Positions 52,799 to 61,327 of a DNA stretch of 64,000 bases are shown piece by piece. Below the pieces are notes generated by a model. That model was not told the DNA's origin, made no database searches, and was given only the letters and a program-made list of their open reading frames with translations. The position numbers and the translations under genes are program-made. The stretch is from assembly GCF_036227105.1 (NCBI RefSeq), contig NZ_CP109434.1, forward strand, positions 8,342,501 through 8,406,500. Direction: 5' to 3'. The stretch comes from Amycolatopsis sp. NBC_01488. GTDB taxonomy: Bacteria > Actinomycetota > Actinomycetes > Mycobacteriales > Pseudonocardiaceae. Numbering within the stretch: position 1 is the stretch's first letter; the number at the start of each line of letters is the position of its first letter.

Positions 52799-53809
52799 AT
52801 GCCATGCAGCGGCCGGGTTCGCACTCGCCGTGCCGCGCTCGGGCTCGCCCTCACCGTCGCAGTCGCCACCGCCCTCACCGGCTGCAGCGCGCTCGGCTCG
52901 GACAGCTCGAACGCCGCACCGACCGGAGGCGCCCTGGAGAAGCCGAAGATCAAGGTCGCGATCTTGCCCACGGTCGACACCGCACCGCTTTGGCTCGCCC
53001 AGGACGCCGGCTACTTCAAGGACGAAGGCCTCGAAGTGGACGCCGTCGTGGCTGCGAGCGGCCAAGCGGCGATGACGAAGGCCATCTCCGGCGAAACCGA
53101 CATCGCGATTTCGAGCTATATGCCGTTCTTCGTCGCGAAGAGCACCGGAACAGCCGACATGCAACTCGTCGCGGACGCGACCTCGATCAGCCCGAAGTCC
53201 GTCGCGATCGTCACCGTGCCCAACTCGCCGGTGAAGACGATCAACGACCTCCAGGGCAAGCGCATCGCGATGACCGCGAAGAACACGGCGAGCGACCTGC
53301 TGGCCAAGTCGCTGATGAAGGACCACGGCGTCGACTACAACAGCGTGCACTGGGTCCAGATCCCGTTTCCGAATGTCGCGGCGGCGCTGCAGCAGGGTCA
53401 GGTCGACGCGGCCTTGTTGCCCGAGCCGTTCATCTCGCAGGCCGCCAAAACCGCGGGCGCGATCCCGGTGATCGACGTCAACACCGGCGCCAGCCAGGAC
53501 TTCCCGCTTTCGGGCTACGGCGCGACCAGGAAGTGGGTGCAGGCGAACCCGAAGACCCTCGCCGCCTTCCAGCGCGCGATGCAGCGGGCCACCAGCGAAA
53601 CGAACAAGGACCGGTCCAAGATCGAACCGCTGCTGGTCAAATACGCCAAGATCGACGAAGACACCGCGAAGCTGCTCAGCTTGCCGAGCTTCGGTACCAA
53701 GCTGGACGCCCGGCGTCTGCAGCGGGTACCGGACCTGATGGCCCAGATGGGGGCGATCACGTCCTCTGTGGACGCTGCTTCGATGATCGCGCCGCAAGCA
53801 ACCAACTGA
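52799..53809 (+). CDS. ABC-transporter solute-binding lipoprotein (SsuA/TauA/ThiY-like)
   Basis: 336 residues. Signal with lipobox ALTGC (Cys at about 29). The mature part matches the NMT1/SsuA-type binding fold: KVAILPTVDTAPLWLAQDAGYF, EVDAVVAASGQAAMTKAISGE, INDLQGKRIAMTAKN and VDAALLPEPFISQA. Ligands of the group are sulfonates, nitrate, or thiamine precursors. No permease or ATPase gene lies beside it, so it is an orphan binding protein. The nearest ribosome-like site (AAGGAG) is 18 nt upstream, so the start is not certain. Confidence 0.88.
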   Translation: MPCSGRVRTRRAALGLALTVAVATALTGCSALGSDSSNAAPTGGALEKPKIKVAILPTVDTAPLWLAQDAGYFKDEGLEVDAVVAASGQAAMTKAISGETDIAISSYMPFFVAKSTGTADMQLVADATSISPKSVAIVTVPNSPVKTINDLQGKRIAMTAKNTASDLLAKSLMKDHGVDYNSVHWVQIPFPNVAAALQQGQVDAALLPEPFISQAAKTAGAIPVIDVNTGASQDFPLSGYGATRKWVQANPKTLAAFQRAMQRATSETNKDRSKIEPLLVKYAKIDEDTAKLLSLPSFGTKLDARRLQRVPDLMAQMGAITSSVDAASMIAPQATN

Positions 53810-53905
53810 CGCGGCTACCGGCCGGACCTCCGGCCTGAGCGATGCCGAATCGCACGTTCAGGCCGGAGGCCGCTCACCACCACGCTCAAGTCGTCGACAA
53901 GTCGG

Positions 53906-55492
53906 TCAGTACGGCGAGTCGGCCGACCCGGCGACGCAGACGCGGACCAGGGTCGGGCGGTGGTCCGCGAGAGCCGTGTCGAGGCTCCGGACCAGCTCCG
54001 ACGGCTGCGTGATCGTCACGCCCTGGCAGCCCATGCTCACCGCCAGCGCCGCGAAGTCGATGCCGCCCAGCTCGGTGCCCGGCAGCTTGCCGCCGCCGAT
54101 CGAGTCACCGAAGAGGCGGACCGCCGCGTACTCGGAGTTGTCGAGAATCAGGATCGTCACCGGCACTTCCTGCCGCGCGGCCGTCCACAGTGCCTGGATG
54201 CCGTACATACTCGCCCCATCACCGATCACGCCGACGACCTTGCGGTCCGGCCGGGCGAGCGCCGCCCCGACCGCGGCCGGCACGCCGTAGCCGAGCGAGC
54301 CGCTGCCCGTCGTCAGGAAGCCGGTGTCGGTGGCCTTGATCGGCAGGTGGTCGTGCAGGTAGCCACGGTGACTGGGCGCCTCCTCGACGACGATCGCGTT
54401 GTCCGGCAACAGGTCCGTGAGCGTCGAGTAGACGAACTCGGCGGTCAGCTTCTCGTCGCCGGGCTTCGCCGGACGCTCCAGCGGGGCCGGCGCGGGCCGG
54501 CTGCTCCGGTCGACGACGTTCAGCAGCGCGCGGACGCCCAGCTTCGGCGTCGCCCGGATGCCGGTGCCTTCGAAGGCACGCGCGAGGATCTGCTCGTCGT
54601 CGCTGACGATGAACAGCGGCGGCAGCGGAGCTTCCCCGCGCCCGCGGTCGACGTGGTAGGTGAAGGCGGGCGCCCCGAGCACGACGACGAGGTCGTGCGC
54701 GGCGAGCTTGTCCGAGATGGCACCGCGTTCGGGATCGAGGAAGCCCTGGAACAGCGGGTGGTCCTCGGGGAACGAGCAGCGGTAGGACATCGGCGCGACG
54801 TACACGCCCGCCTGGAGGCGTTCGGCGAGGGCGACGGTCTCGACGACGGCACCGTCGTGGTCGACGGCTCCCCCGACGACGATCGCCGGCCGTTCGGCGG
54901 CCTCGAGTGCCGCGGCGAGTTCGTCGATCGACTCGGGATCCGGTGCGAAGCCGCGGATGCGGGGCCGGGCGATGATCGGGCGTTCGGTGGTGGCGGTCCA
55001 GTCGTCGGCGGGCACGGACACGAAGACCGGCCCGGACGGCGCCTGCGTCGCGACGTGGTAGGCCCGGGCGAGCGCGGCCGGGACGTCCTCGGCGGTGGCG
55101 GGCTCGACGGACCACTTGACGTACGGCTTGGGGAACTCCGGCGCGTCGATGGCGCCGAGGAAAGGATCGTGCGGCACGAGGGACCGGGTCTGCTGCCCGG
55201 CGACGATGATGAGGGGCGTGCGGTTGCGGTAGGCGTTGAAGAGGTTGCCGAGCCCGTGCCCGACGCCGCCCGCGGAGTGCAGGTTGACGAGGACGGCCTG
55301 GCGCGTGGCCTGGGCGTAGGCGTCGGCCATCGCCACGACGGCGGACTCCTGCAGGCCGAGGACGTAGTCGAAGTCGTCCGGCCAGTCGGTGAGGAACGGG
55401 ACCTCGGTGGTGCCGGGGTTGCCGAACACCGTGGTGAGGCCGAGTTCGCGGAGGAGTTCGCGGGTGGCATCCAGGACCGTGCGCTTGTTCAT
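53906..55492 (-). CDS. mdlC: Thiamine-diphosphate enzyme, benzoylformate-decarboxylase-like
   Basis: 528 residues. The three ThDP domains are complete: the N-terminal TVFGNPGTTEVPFL and QESAVVAMADAYAQ (cofactor Glu), central domain, and C-terminal GDGASMYGIQALWTAARQEVP...LDN (ThDP-Mg motif). NLHSAGGVGHGLGNLFNA holds the His that corresponds to His70 of benzoylformate decarboxylase, and SYRCSFPEDHPLFQG the second His; the active Ser26 is Thr here. It probably decarboxylates a 2-oxo acid such as benzoylformate. ATG at 55492 chosen over a GTG two codons upstream. A palindrome lies just upstream. Confidence 0.9.
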   Translation of the reverse strand: MNKRTVLDATRELLRELGLTTVFGNPGTTEVPFLTDWPDDFDYVLGLQESAVVAMADAYAQATRQAVLVNLHSAGGVGHGLGNLFNAYRNRTPLIIVAGQQTRSLVPHDPFLGAIDAPEFPKPYVKWSVEPATAEDVPAALARAYHVATQAPSGPVFVSVPADDWTATTERPIIARPRIRGFAPDPESIDELAAALEAAERPAIVVGGAVDHDGAVVETVALAERLQAGVYVAPMSYRCSFPEDHPLFQGFLDPERGAISDKLAAHDLVVVLGAPAFTYHVDRGRGEAPLPPLFIVSDDEQILARAFEGTGIRATPKLGVRALLNVVDRSSRPAPAPLERPAKPGDEKLTAEFVYSTLTDLLPDNAIVVEEAPSHRGYLHDHLPIKATDTGFLTTGSGSLGYGVPAAVGAALARPDRKVVGVIGDGASMYGIQALWTAARQEVPVTILILDNSEYAAVRLFGDSIGGGKLPGTELGGIDFAALAVSMGCQGVTITQPSELVRSLDTALADHRPTLVRVCVAGSADSPY

Positions 55493-55498
55493 GGGCAC

Positions 55499-55515
55499 AG
55501 ACTAATGCTTAGTCT
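55499..55515. promoter_or_regulatory. 17-bp inverted repeat before the decarboxylase start (AGACTAA-TGC-TTAGTCT)
   Basis: Two perfect 7-bp arms around three bases end 7 nt upstream of the ATG. The site would overlap the ribosome-binding or initiation region, so a dimeric repressor bound here could shut off the gene. No matching regulator gene is adjacent. Confidence 0.7.
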
Positions 55516-55624
55516 TGCGAAGGAAAGCCCTCCAAGTGGACGCACTGATGATCAGGCCGGCTCGCCACGGCGTTCGGAAAAGCGCCGGAAATGCGCTTAC
55601 ACCGCCAGGGTCGGAACGGGAGAT

Positions 55625-56605
55625 TCACGCCGGCAGCGAACGCGGCAACCCGAACGCCGGGAGGACGCTGTTCTCGAACCGGGTCATGGCGCAGATCCGG
55701 TCCCCGGCCAGCCCGAGGACGTACAAGCCCGTCCCGTGCCGGATGCCCGACGCACCGCGCAGGTAGGCGCCGAACGCCGGCTGGCCGTTGGCGCGCGTCG
55801 GGACGAGGTCGAACCGGCGGCCCGCGCCGAACAGGCGCGCGCAGAACCGCGCCGTGACGTCGCGGCCCTCGTATTCGAACGGCAGCGGCGGCATCGCCAA
55901 GAAGACGTCGTCGGTCAGCAGGGTCACCAGCGCGTCGATGTCGGCCGTTTCCCACGCCCGCACGAAGTCCGCCACGATCGCGTTCTCCGCGGGTGAGCCG
56001 GGCGCGGGCGGCGGCTCGGCCGGCTCCCGGCGCCGCAGGCCGGCGCGGGCCCGCTTCAGGGCGCTCTTGACCGAGTCGACCGTCGTGTCCAGCATCCCGG
56101 CTACCTCGCTCGCCGGGAACGCCAGGACGTCACGCAGGACGAGCACGGCCAGCTGACGCGGCGGCAGGGCCTGCAGAGCCGTCACGAAGGCCAGCGAGAC
56201 GGATTCGCGCTGCTCGTAGCGCGCCTCCGGACCGGCCGGCTCGGGCAGGAGCGCGTCCGGGAAGGGTTCGAGCCAGACGACTTCGCCGAGCCGCGTCGGC
56301 TCCGGTGGCTCGACGCCGGGGATGTCCCACGCCTTGGCCGGGCGCCGGGCCGCGGAGCGCAGCGCGCTCAGGCACCGGTTGGTGGCGATCCGGTAGAGCC
56401 AGGTGCGGATCGAGGCCCGGCCGTCGAAGCCGTCGAGCCCGCGCCACGCGGACAGCAGCGTGTCCTGCAGCGCGTCCTCGGCGTCCTGGACCGAGCCCAG
56501 CATCCGGTAGCAGTGCACCTGCAGCTCACGGCGGTGCGGCTCGGTCAGGGCCCGGAACGCCTCGCCGTCACCGGCCCGCGCCCGCACGATCAGTTCGGTG
56601 GCCAT
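55625..56605 (-). CDS. ECF sigma factor with C-terminal SnoaL-like domain
   Basis: 326 residues; GGGGAGCGG lies before the ATG at 56605. Region 2: CYRMLGSVQDAEDALQDTLLSAWRGL; region 4: LPPRQLAVLVLRDVLAFPASEVAGML followed by SVKSALKRAR. Residues about 200-326 form an NTF2/SnoaL-like domain (FVRAWETADIDALVTLLTDDV), which in this ECF group regulates activity in place of a separate anti-sigma factor. Divergent from a DHFR-like reductase gene. Confidence 0.92.
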   Translation of the reverse strand: MATELIVRARAGDGEAFRALTEPHRRELQVHCYRMLGSVQDAEDALQDTLLSAWRGLDGFDGRASIRTWLYRIATNRCLSALRSAARRPAKAWDIPGVEPPEPTRLGEVVWLEPFPDALLPEPAGPEARYEQRESVSLAFVTALQALPPRQLAVLVLRDVLAFPASEVAGMLDTTVDSVKSALKRARAGLRRREPAEPPPAPGSPAENAIVADFVRAWETADIDALVTLLTDDVFLAMPPLPFEYEGRDVTARFCARLFGAGRRFDLVPTRANGQPAFGAYLRGASGIRHGTGLYVLGLAGDRICAMTRFENSVLPAFGLPRSLPA

Positions 56606-56700
56606 CCGCTCCCCTTCTCGCGTTTCCATCCTGTACGGACGCCGGGGAGAACGCGAAGGGGGCGGCGCCCCCTTCGCCGGTGCCACGGCGTCGGAACGGC

Positions 56701-57270
56701 ATGGGAAAAATCATCATCAGCGAGAACGTCACGCTCGACGGAGTCGTCCAGGACCCGACCGGTGACGAGGGCACCGGCCGCGGCAGCTGGTTCACCTGGA
56801 TCGGCGACCGGGACCGCGAGGCGTGGGCCAAGGTCGAATACGAAGAGGCGCTGGGCGCGGAAGCACTCCTCATGGGACGGCGGACCCACGCGTACTTCCT
56901 GAGGCGCGGCTGGGCGTCGCGCACCGGCGAGTGGGCGGACCGGTTGCGGAGCCTGCCCAAGTACGTCGTCTCGTCTTCCGCTCTCGAAGGCGACGGCTGG
57001 GGCGAGACGACCGTCCTCGCCGGGATCGAGGAGATCGCGAAGCTGAAGGAGGAGGTGAGCGGGGAGATCGTCGTCTACGGCAGCGCGCAGCTCGTGCACA
57101 CGCTGATCGAGCGCGACCTCGCCGACGAGCTGCGGCTGATGACCTACCCGTTCGTGGCCGGCGCGGGCGAGCGGCTCTTCCCCGGGACGAGCGAGATCAA
57201 GCCCACGCGCCTGACGGGCACCCGGACCGTCGGCGACGGACTCGCGCTGCTGACCTACGAACTCGGCTGA
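56701..57270 (+). CDS. Dihydrofolate-reductase-like (RibD C-terminal fold) protein
   Basis: 189 residues. N-terminal KIIISENVTLDGVVQDP, LLMGRRTHAYF, then KYVVSSSALEG, EIVVYGSAQLVHTLI and LMTYPFVAGAGERLFPG are the standard motifs of the small DHFR/RibD-like reductases. Usual length. The substrate is unknown; the NADPH loop VYGSAQL is intact. It is divergent from the ECF sigma gene with 95 bp between starts, and such pairs often share a stress promoter. Confidence 0.9.
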   Translation: MGKIIISENVTLDGVVQDPTGDEGTGRGSWFTWIGDRDREAWAKVEYEEALGAEALLMGRRTHAYFLRRGWASRTGEWADRLRSLPKYVVSSSALEGDGWGETTVLAGIEEIAKLKEEVSGEIVVYGSAQLVHTLIERDLADELRLMTYPFVAGAGERLFPGTSEIKPTRLTGTRTVGDGLALLTYELG

Positions 57271-57328
57271 GAAAGGGGCCGCGGACCGTCACTCTCGTCC
57301 GCGCGGCCGCGGGACGCCCACGCGCAGA

Positions 57329-57733
57329 TCACCCATCGCCGAGCCCGGGGTGGCAGGCGCCGGGCACCCGCGGCCGGCCAAGGTGCCCGACAGCGTCCCC
57401 GACGGTGGGATGGATGGCGAACAGATCGTCGACCCGGGTGATCGCCAGCGGCATCAGCACACTGCGCTGGGTCGCCACCAGCCGCACCTCGATCCCCGCC
57501 ACTGCCGCCGTCTGGTGCAGCCCGGCCAGCGCGGACAGGCCGACCGAGCCGAAGAACCGCACGTCGGTCAGGTCGACCACCAGCGCCCGGGGCCGCCGGG
57601 CGACAGCCGCGGCCATGGTCTCGCGCAGCATCGTGCGCACGACGTGGTCCACGTCCCCGGCCACGCCGACCACCGTGGTATCGCCGATGGACCTCACGGC
57701 GATGGCCAGCATCGGCGGAGATGCAGATTCCAT
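57329..57733 (-). CDS. STAS-domain anti-sigma antagonist
   Basis: 134 residues from the ATG at 57733 with GGGAGCG upstream. STAS fold: LVVDLTDVRFFGSVGLSALAGL, where Ser in FFGSVGL is the expected phosphorylation site. The C-terminus is Gly/Pro/His-rich. A GTTGTC-N4-GACAAC operator lies 122 bp upstream, pointing to control by the MarR protein encoded next to it. Confidence 0.9.
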   Translation of the reverse strand: MESASPPMLAIAVRSIGDTTVVGVAGDVDHVVRTMLRETMAAAVARRPRALVVDLTDVRFFGSVGLSALAGLHQTAAVAGIEVRLVATQRSVLMPLAITRVDDLFAIHPTVGDAVGHLGRPRVPGACHPGLGDG

Positions 57734-57854
57734 GAGGGCGCTCCCGGGGAAACCGGTTCGCTGACCGGGAAGGACGACGGCGCGCTGCGAGGTCACGGCT
57801 GGCGGCTGAACCGTGACCGGAGAACGTCCCGGCGTGGCGGACACCGCCACGTCA

Positions 57855-57870
57855 GTTGTCGTATGACAAC
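57855..57870. promoter_or_regulatory. 16-bp operator GTTGTCGTATGACAAC (copy 1 of 3)
   Basis: Perfect 6-4-6 inverted repeat located between the MarR stop and the STAS start. The same motif recurs at 58470-58485 and 63179-63194. Confidence 0.85.
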
Positions 57871-57877
57871 AATGACG

Positions 57878-58396
57878 CTACCGCCCCGCCGCGCGGTTGT
57901 CACCATCGACGAGGTCACGATTGGCTGCCGCGTGGAACGCACGTAGTCCGCTCGCGAGGACGTCTCGTTCGTCGGCGGTCAACGCGGCGAGGACGCTGTG
58001 CAGGCTTTCCCGGCGGCGGGCACGCAGGTCCTGCAGGTAGGCGCGGCCGCTGTCGCTGAGCCGCAGGACCAGCTCGCGGCGGTTCCGGGCATGCGGGAGC
58101 CGTTCGAGGAAGCCGACGGCCTCGAGCCGATCGCACAGCCGGCTCGCCAGCGGCGGAGTGGATCCGAGCAGCGCCGCCAGGCTTCGCAGGTTCAAGCCTT
58201 CGTGGCGGTCGAGCGCGACGACCGCGCGCACCTGTGACAGCGACAGCGGCCTCGGGGACGCGTCGCGGGCTCGCTCGAAGAGGATTTCGAGCAACTCGGC
58301 GGTGTCGGCCACGGCCGCGGCCACCTGGTCGGCGGCGCGCGTCCTGCGGAACTCGTTCACGGCGTTCACGGAGGCATCCCTAGGTCGAGCCGTCAC
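57878..58396 (-). CDS. MarR-family regulator (paralogue A)
   Basis: 172 residues. HTH: LSQVRAVVALDRHEGLNLRSLAALLGSTPPLASRLCDRLEAVGFLER, then the RNRRELVLRLSDSG wing. It is closely similar to the protein encoded at 62672-63148 over the whole HTH and dimer helices. A copy of the GTTGTC operator sits 74 bp upstream of its start, in the divergent promoter shared with a GAF-ANTAR gene, so it probably represses itself, that gene and the STAS gene downstream. Confidence 0.92.
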   Translation of the reverse strand: MTARPRDASVNAVNEFRRTRAADQVAAAVADTAELLEILFERARDASPRPLSLSQVRAVVALDRHEGLNLRSLAALLGSTPPLASRLCDRLEAVGFLERLPHARNRRELVLRLSDSGRAYLQDLRARRRESLHSVLAALTADERDVLASGLRAFHAAANRDLVDGDNRAAGR

Positions 58397-58469
58397 CGCA
58401 GCCTACCGCGCGCCGTCGCCGGAGCAGGCCGACCATCGCCCGGGAACGAGGGATACGACGACTCTTACA

Positions 58470-58485
58470 GTTGTCATATGGCAAC
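58470..58485. promoter_or_regulatory. 16-bp operator GTTGTCATATGGCAAC (copy 2 of 3)
   Basis: 6-4-6 inverted repeat with one mismatch, in the 257-bp divergent region between the MarR gene and the GAF-ANTAR gene. Confidence 0.8.
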
Positions 58486-58653
58486 AGTTATCGTACGGTA
58501 TCCGAGCGGTCAGGAATGCAGCGCTCGTTCGCGGCGGGCCGTGCTTGCTGTGATCGAGCACCACGCGCTCGGTGGGCAGCTCGAGCAGGCGCCCGGCGCG
58601 GTCGTGACGCCGGAGTCCAAGCCCAGTCAGCAACTTCGAAGGGACGTGGGCCG

Positions 58654-59415
58654 ATGTCCGCACACGACAGGGACCGGACATCCCCGGCGGACGACAAGCA
58701 CGTGGTTCGCCGGGTGGACGAGGTCACTGGTGCGCTGGAACAGCTCACCGGCGTCCTCGACCAGGAAGAGGAGCTGCACGTCGTCCTCCAGCGGCTCTGC
58801 CATCAGGTCGTCCCCGCCATCCCCGGCGCCGACCTGGCGAGTGTCGCAGTGGTGGAAGAGGGTGGCCCACGGACCGTCGCGGCCACCTCCGACCAGGCCA
58901 TCGACATCGACCAGGCCCAATACGACGCCGACGCCGGCCCGGCGCTGGACGCCGCCCGGACCGGCCACGTCGTCCGGGTCACGGTGTCGGCCGACGCCGT
59001 GGCCCGCTGGCCGCAGTTCGCCGACGCCGCCGGCACCGCCTCCGTTCGCAGCTACCTGTCCGCGCCGCTGTACATCGACAAGGAGTTCTCCGGCTCGCTC
59101 AACCTCTACGGCGTCGACGATCACGGCTTCAGCGAACTGGACGCGGCGCTGCTGGAGCTCTACACCACCGCTGCCGAAGCCGCGCTCCGGCAGGCCCAGC
59201 GGCACCGCAGCGCCCGGGCGACCACCGAGCAGCTGCGCACCGCCCTGTCCTCGCGTGCCGTCATCGACCAGGCCAAAGGCATCCTCATGGCGGCCCGGCA
59301 CATCACCGCCGACGAAGCGTTCACCCTGCTCGTCAAGAAATCCCAGCACGACAACGTCAAACTGAGTGCCGTCGCCGAGAAGGTGCTCGAACAGGCCACG
59401 CGGCCACGCCAGTGA
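58654..59415 (+). CDS. GAF-ANTAR antiterminator
   Basis: 253 residues from the ATG with AAGGGA 9 nt upstream. GAF about 25-165 (VVPAIPGADLASVAVVEEGG, YDADAGPALDA); ANTAR about 195-245 (LSSRAVIDQAKGILMAARHITADEAFTLL, NVKLSAVAEKVL) with the full RNA-binding pattern. It is the intact paralogue of the GAF fragment in the chimera at 47171. The MarR operator lies in its promoter. Confidence 0.94.
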   Translation: MSAHDRDRTSPADDKHVVRRVDEVTGALEQLTGVLDQEEELHVVLQRLCHQVVPAIPGADLASVAVVEEGGPRTVAATSDQAIDIDQAQYDADAGPALDAARTGHVVRVTVSADAVARWPQFADAAGTASVRSYLSAPLYIDKEFSGSLNLYGVDDHGFSELDAALLELYTTAAEAALRQAQRHRSARATTEQLRTALSSRAVIDQAKGILMAARHITADEAFTLLVKKSQHDNVKLSAVAEKVLEQATRPRQ

Positions 59416-59526
59416 CCACGATCAGTGAACCGAGGCAAGCCGGCTGGGCGGCAGCTCGGCGCGTTCGTGCGGCCGGACCTCGACCGACGCCGTCACGGTT
59501 CCCGCGTGAACGAACGTGAAGCATCG

Positions 59527-59864
59527 CTACACCGTCGAGTGGATGCCGGTGAGCTGTTCGGAAGTCGCCCAGAGGCGGTGGGCGAGGTCGGGATCCTGTG
59601 CGGCGGCGGAGCGGTCGATGAGCTGCGGGGCGCCGCGTAGGTGGGCGAAGTGGCTGGGTCCGGTGAAGCTGTTGCCGGGGATGTCGGCCACGGCGGCGTA
59701 GAGGACCGGTAGTGCGCCGTGGTCGGCGTCTTGGGCCAGCAGCCGGATTGCCGGCGTCCACAACAGGTCCGCCGGGCGGCGGGGTCCTGCATGGTGGTAG
59801 ATGTTCGTCGCGACCAGACCGGGGTGTGCCGCGTTCGCCAGGACGGCCGAGCCGGTGGCGGTCA
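59527..59864 (-). pseudogene. SDR oxidoreductase, C-terminal half
   Basis: About 112 residues read LTATGSAVLANAAHPGLVATNIYHHAG and continue through SFTGPSHFAHLRGAPQLIDR to a stop at 59527, the normal second half of a retinol-dehydrogenase-like SDR (the HPGxVxTN motif follows the catalytic YxxxK by about 30 residues). The first half, with cofactor and catalytic motifs, is not upstream on this strand but lies on the opposite strand, beginning right at the break point. Confidence 0.82.
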
Positions 59865-59865
59865 G

Positions 59866-60345
59866 CCACCAGCGGCATCGGGCTGACCACGGCACACGCC
59901 CTGGCCGCGTCCGGTGCCCGCGTCGTCTTCGCCGTGCGCGACGCCGCAAGAGGCGCCGCGGCCGCGGCGGGCACGCCTGGCCACACCGAAGTCCGCGTCC
60001 TCGACCTCGACAGCCTGGACTCCGTGCGCGCCTTCGCCGACGGCTGGACCGGCCCGATCGACCTGCTGATCAACAACGCCGGTGTCTCGATGCCGGCGCT
60101 GAGCCGCACCGCCGACGGCTTCGAGGCGACGTTCGGCATCAACCACCTGGGCCACTTCGCGCTGACCACGCTGCTGCTGGAGCACATCACCGGCCGGATC
60201 GTGACGGTGGCCTCGCAAGCCGAACGCCTGGCCCGCCTCGACTTCGACGACCTCGACTGGCGCCGGCGGCCCTACCGGCAACGCCGTGCCTATAACGACT
60301 CGAAGCTCGCCAACCTGCTGTTCACCGCGGAACTCCGCCGACGAC
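59866..60345 (+). pseudogene. SDR oxidoreductase, N-terminal half on the opposite strand
   Basis: About 160 residues: SGIGLTTAHALAASGARVVFAVRD (cofactor loop; the leading VITGAS is missing), LDLINNAGVSMPA-like NNAG, GINHLGHFALT, and the catalytic YNDSKLANLLFTAEL (Tyr-x-x-x-Lys). The sequence stops where the C-terminal half would continue, and that half is on the other strand just before this segment. Inverting 59866-60345 would rebuild one nearly complete SDR gene on the minus strand. Confidence 0.82.
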
Positions 60346-60468
60346 ATCCGCCGGTGGCTGGTCGGCCTCGCGAAGGCCGTCGGGACCCCGCCGGACGAGG
60401 ACCGCCTACAGCGCTACCTCGCCCTGTTCCTCGACGCCGTCCGGCCGCGAGCCCGCGGTGCCGAATAG
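60346..60468 (+). pseudogene. C-terminal fragment of a TetR-like regulator (tentative)
   Basis: About 40 residues (DDIRRWLVGLAKAVGTPPDE, then YLALFLDAVRP) before a stop at 60468. The helix pattern and LFLDAVRP end resemble the tail of a TetR ligand domain. It follows directly on the SDR fragment without a start codon. Confidence 0.45.
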
Positions 60469-60497
60469 GCTGACCACCACGTCGGAAGGCGAGACAC

Positions 60498-60932
60498 TCA
60501 GTTCTTGGGTGTGCGCAGGCCGTCGAGCAGGACGCGGGTCAGGTGGTCGTCGGCGCGGGCGCCGCAGCGGCAGACCGCCACGTTGAGGACCTGAACCACC
60601 TCTGCCGGCGGGACGTCGGCACGCAGGTCGCCCTCGCGCTGGGCGGCCGCCGCGATGTCGGCGATCAGCGCGTTGACCTCGGCCTCCAGCTCGGCCAGCT
60701 CGCCGTGTTCCGGCTCGCCGGCGATCAACGACTTGGTCAGCGCCAGCGGCCGGGCCACGCAGTGGCCCACGATCCGGACCAGTGCCTCCCACGCCGGGGC
60801 CCGGCCGGCTTCCGCGCGTGGCCTCCAGCAGTTCCCGCAGCGTGTCGGCCGCGATGCCGGCCAGCAGGGCGCGCCGGTCCGGGAAGTGCCGGTACAGCGT
60901 GCCGACGCCCACCCCGGTGCTCATCGAGCAGC
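60498..60932 (-). pseudogene. TetR-family regulator, truncated and frameshifted
   Basis: The first recognisable residues are GVGVGTLYRHFPDRRALLAGI, the end of a TetR HTH; everything before (helices 1-2) is missing. At about 60820 one extra G shifts the frame: LLEATR continues as EAGRAPAWEALVRIVGHCVARP in the next frame and then as a normal ligand domain (LALTKSLIAGEPEHGELAELE) to the stop at 60498. Both defects make it non-functional. Confidence 0.8.
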
Positions 60933-61296
60933 GTGGGGAAGCCGCGCTCGCCGGCACGTCACTCTCGCTCCCCTGAACCACCTGCTCGACGCGGTCGTGG
61001 CCGAGCCCGGAGTGACCGTGACCGAGATCGCCGGCCGGCTGGGCAAGAGCCAGCAGGCCATCAGCCAGGTCGCCAACCGGCTGGAGAACCTCGGTTACCT
61101 CGAACGGCGGGTCGGCTCGGGCCGCGCGGTCGCACTGCACGCCACCCAGGCCGGTCGCGACGCCTCAGCCGAGGGGGTCGCCCGCGAACTCGCCGCCGAG
61201 CAGCGGGTTCGCGAGCTGCTCAGACCCCAGCAGTTCGACACCCTCATGACCCTCCTCGCCGCGACCCGGGACACCCTGCGCAACGAGAGGTCCTGA
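60933..61296 (+). pseudogene. MarR-family regulator, 5'-truncated and frameshifted
   Basis: LIEQRGEAALAG in one frame runs into a stop at about 60977, while LNHLLDAVVAEPGVTVTEIAGRLGKSQQAISQVANRL and YLERRVGSGRAVALHATQAG continue in another frame to 61296. The second part is a clear MarR winged HTH. No start codon fits, and the gene abuts the truncated TetR gene head to head. Confidence 0.75.
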
Positions 61297-61327
61297 CTTC
61301 GAGGCCGATACCGCTGCCGGATGGCGG

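Noticed and set aside
52799..53809. Complete ABC importer operon around the solute-binding lipoprotein
   Set aside because: Neither side has a permease or ATPase gene; the neighbours are a permease of the APC type and a ThDP enzyme on the other strand.
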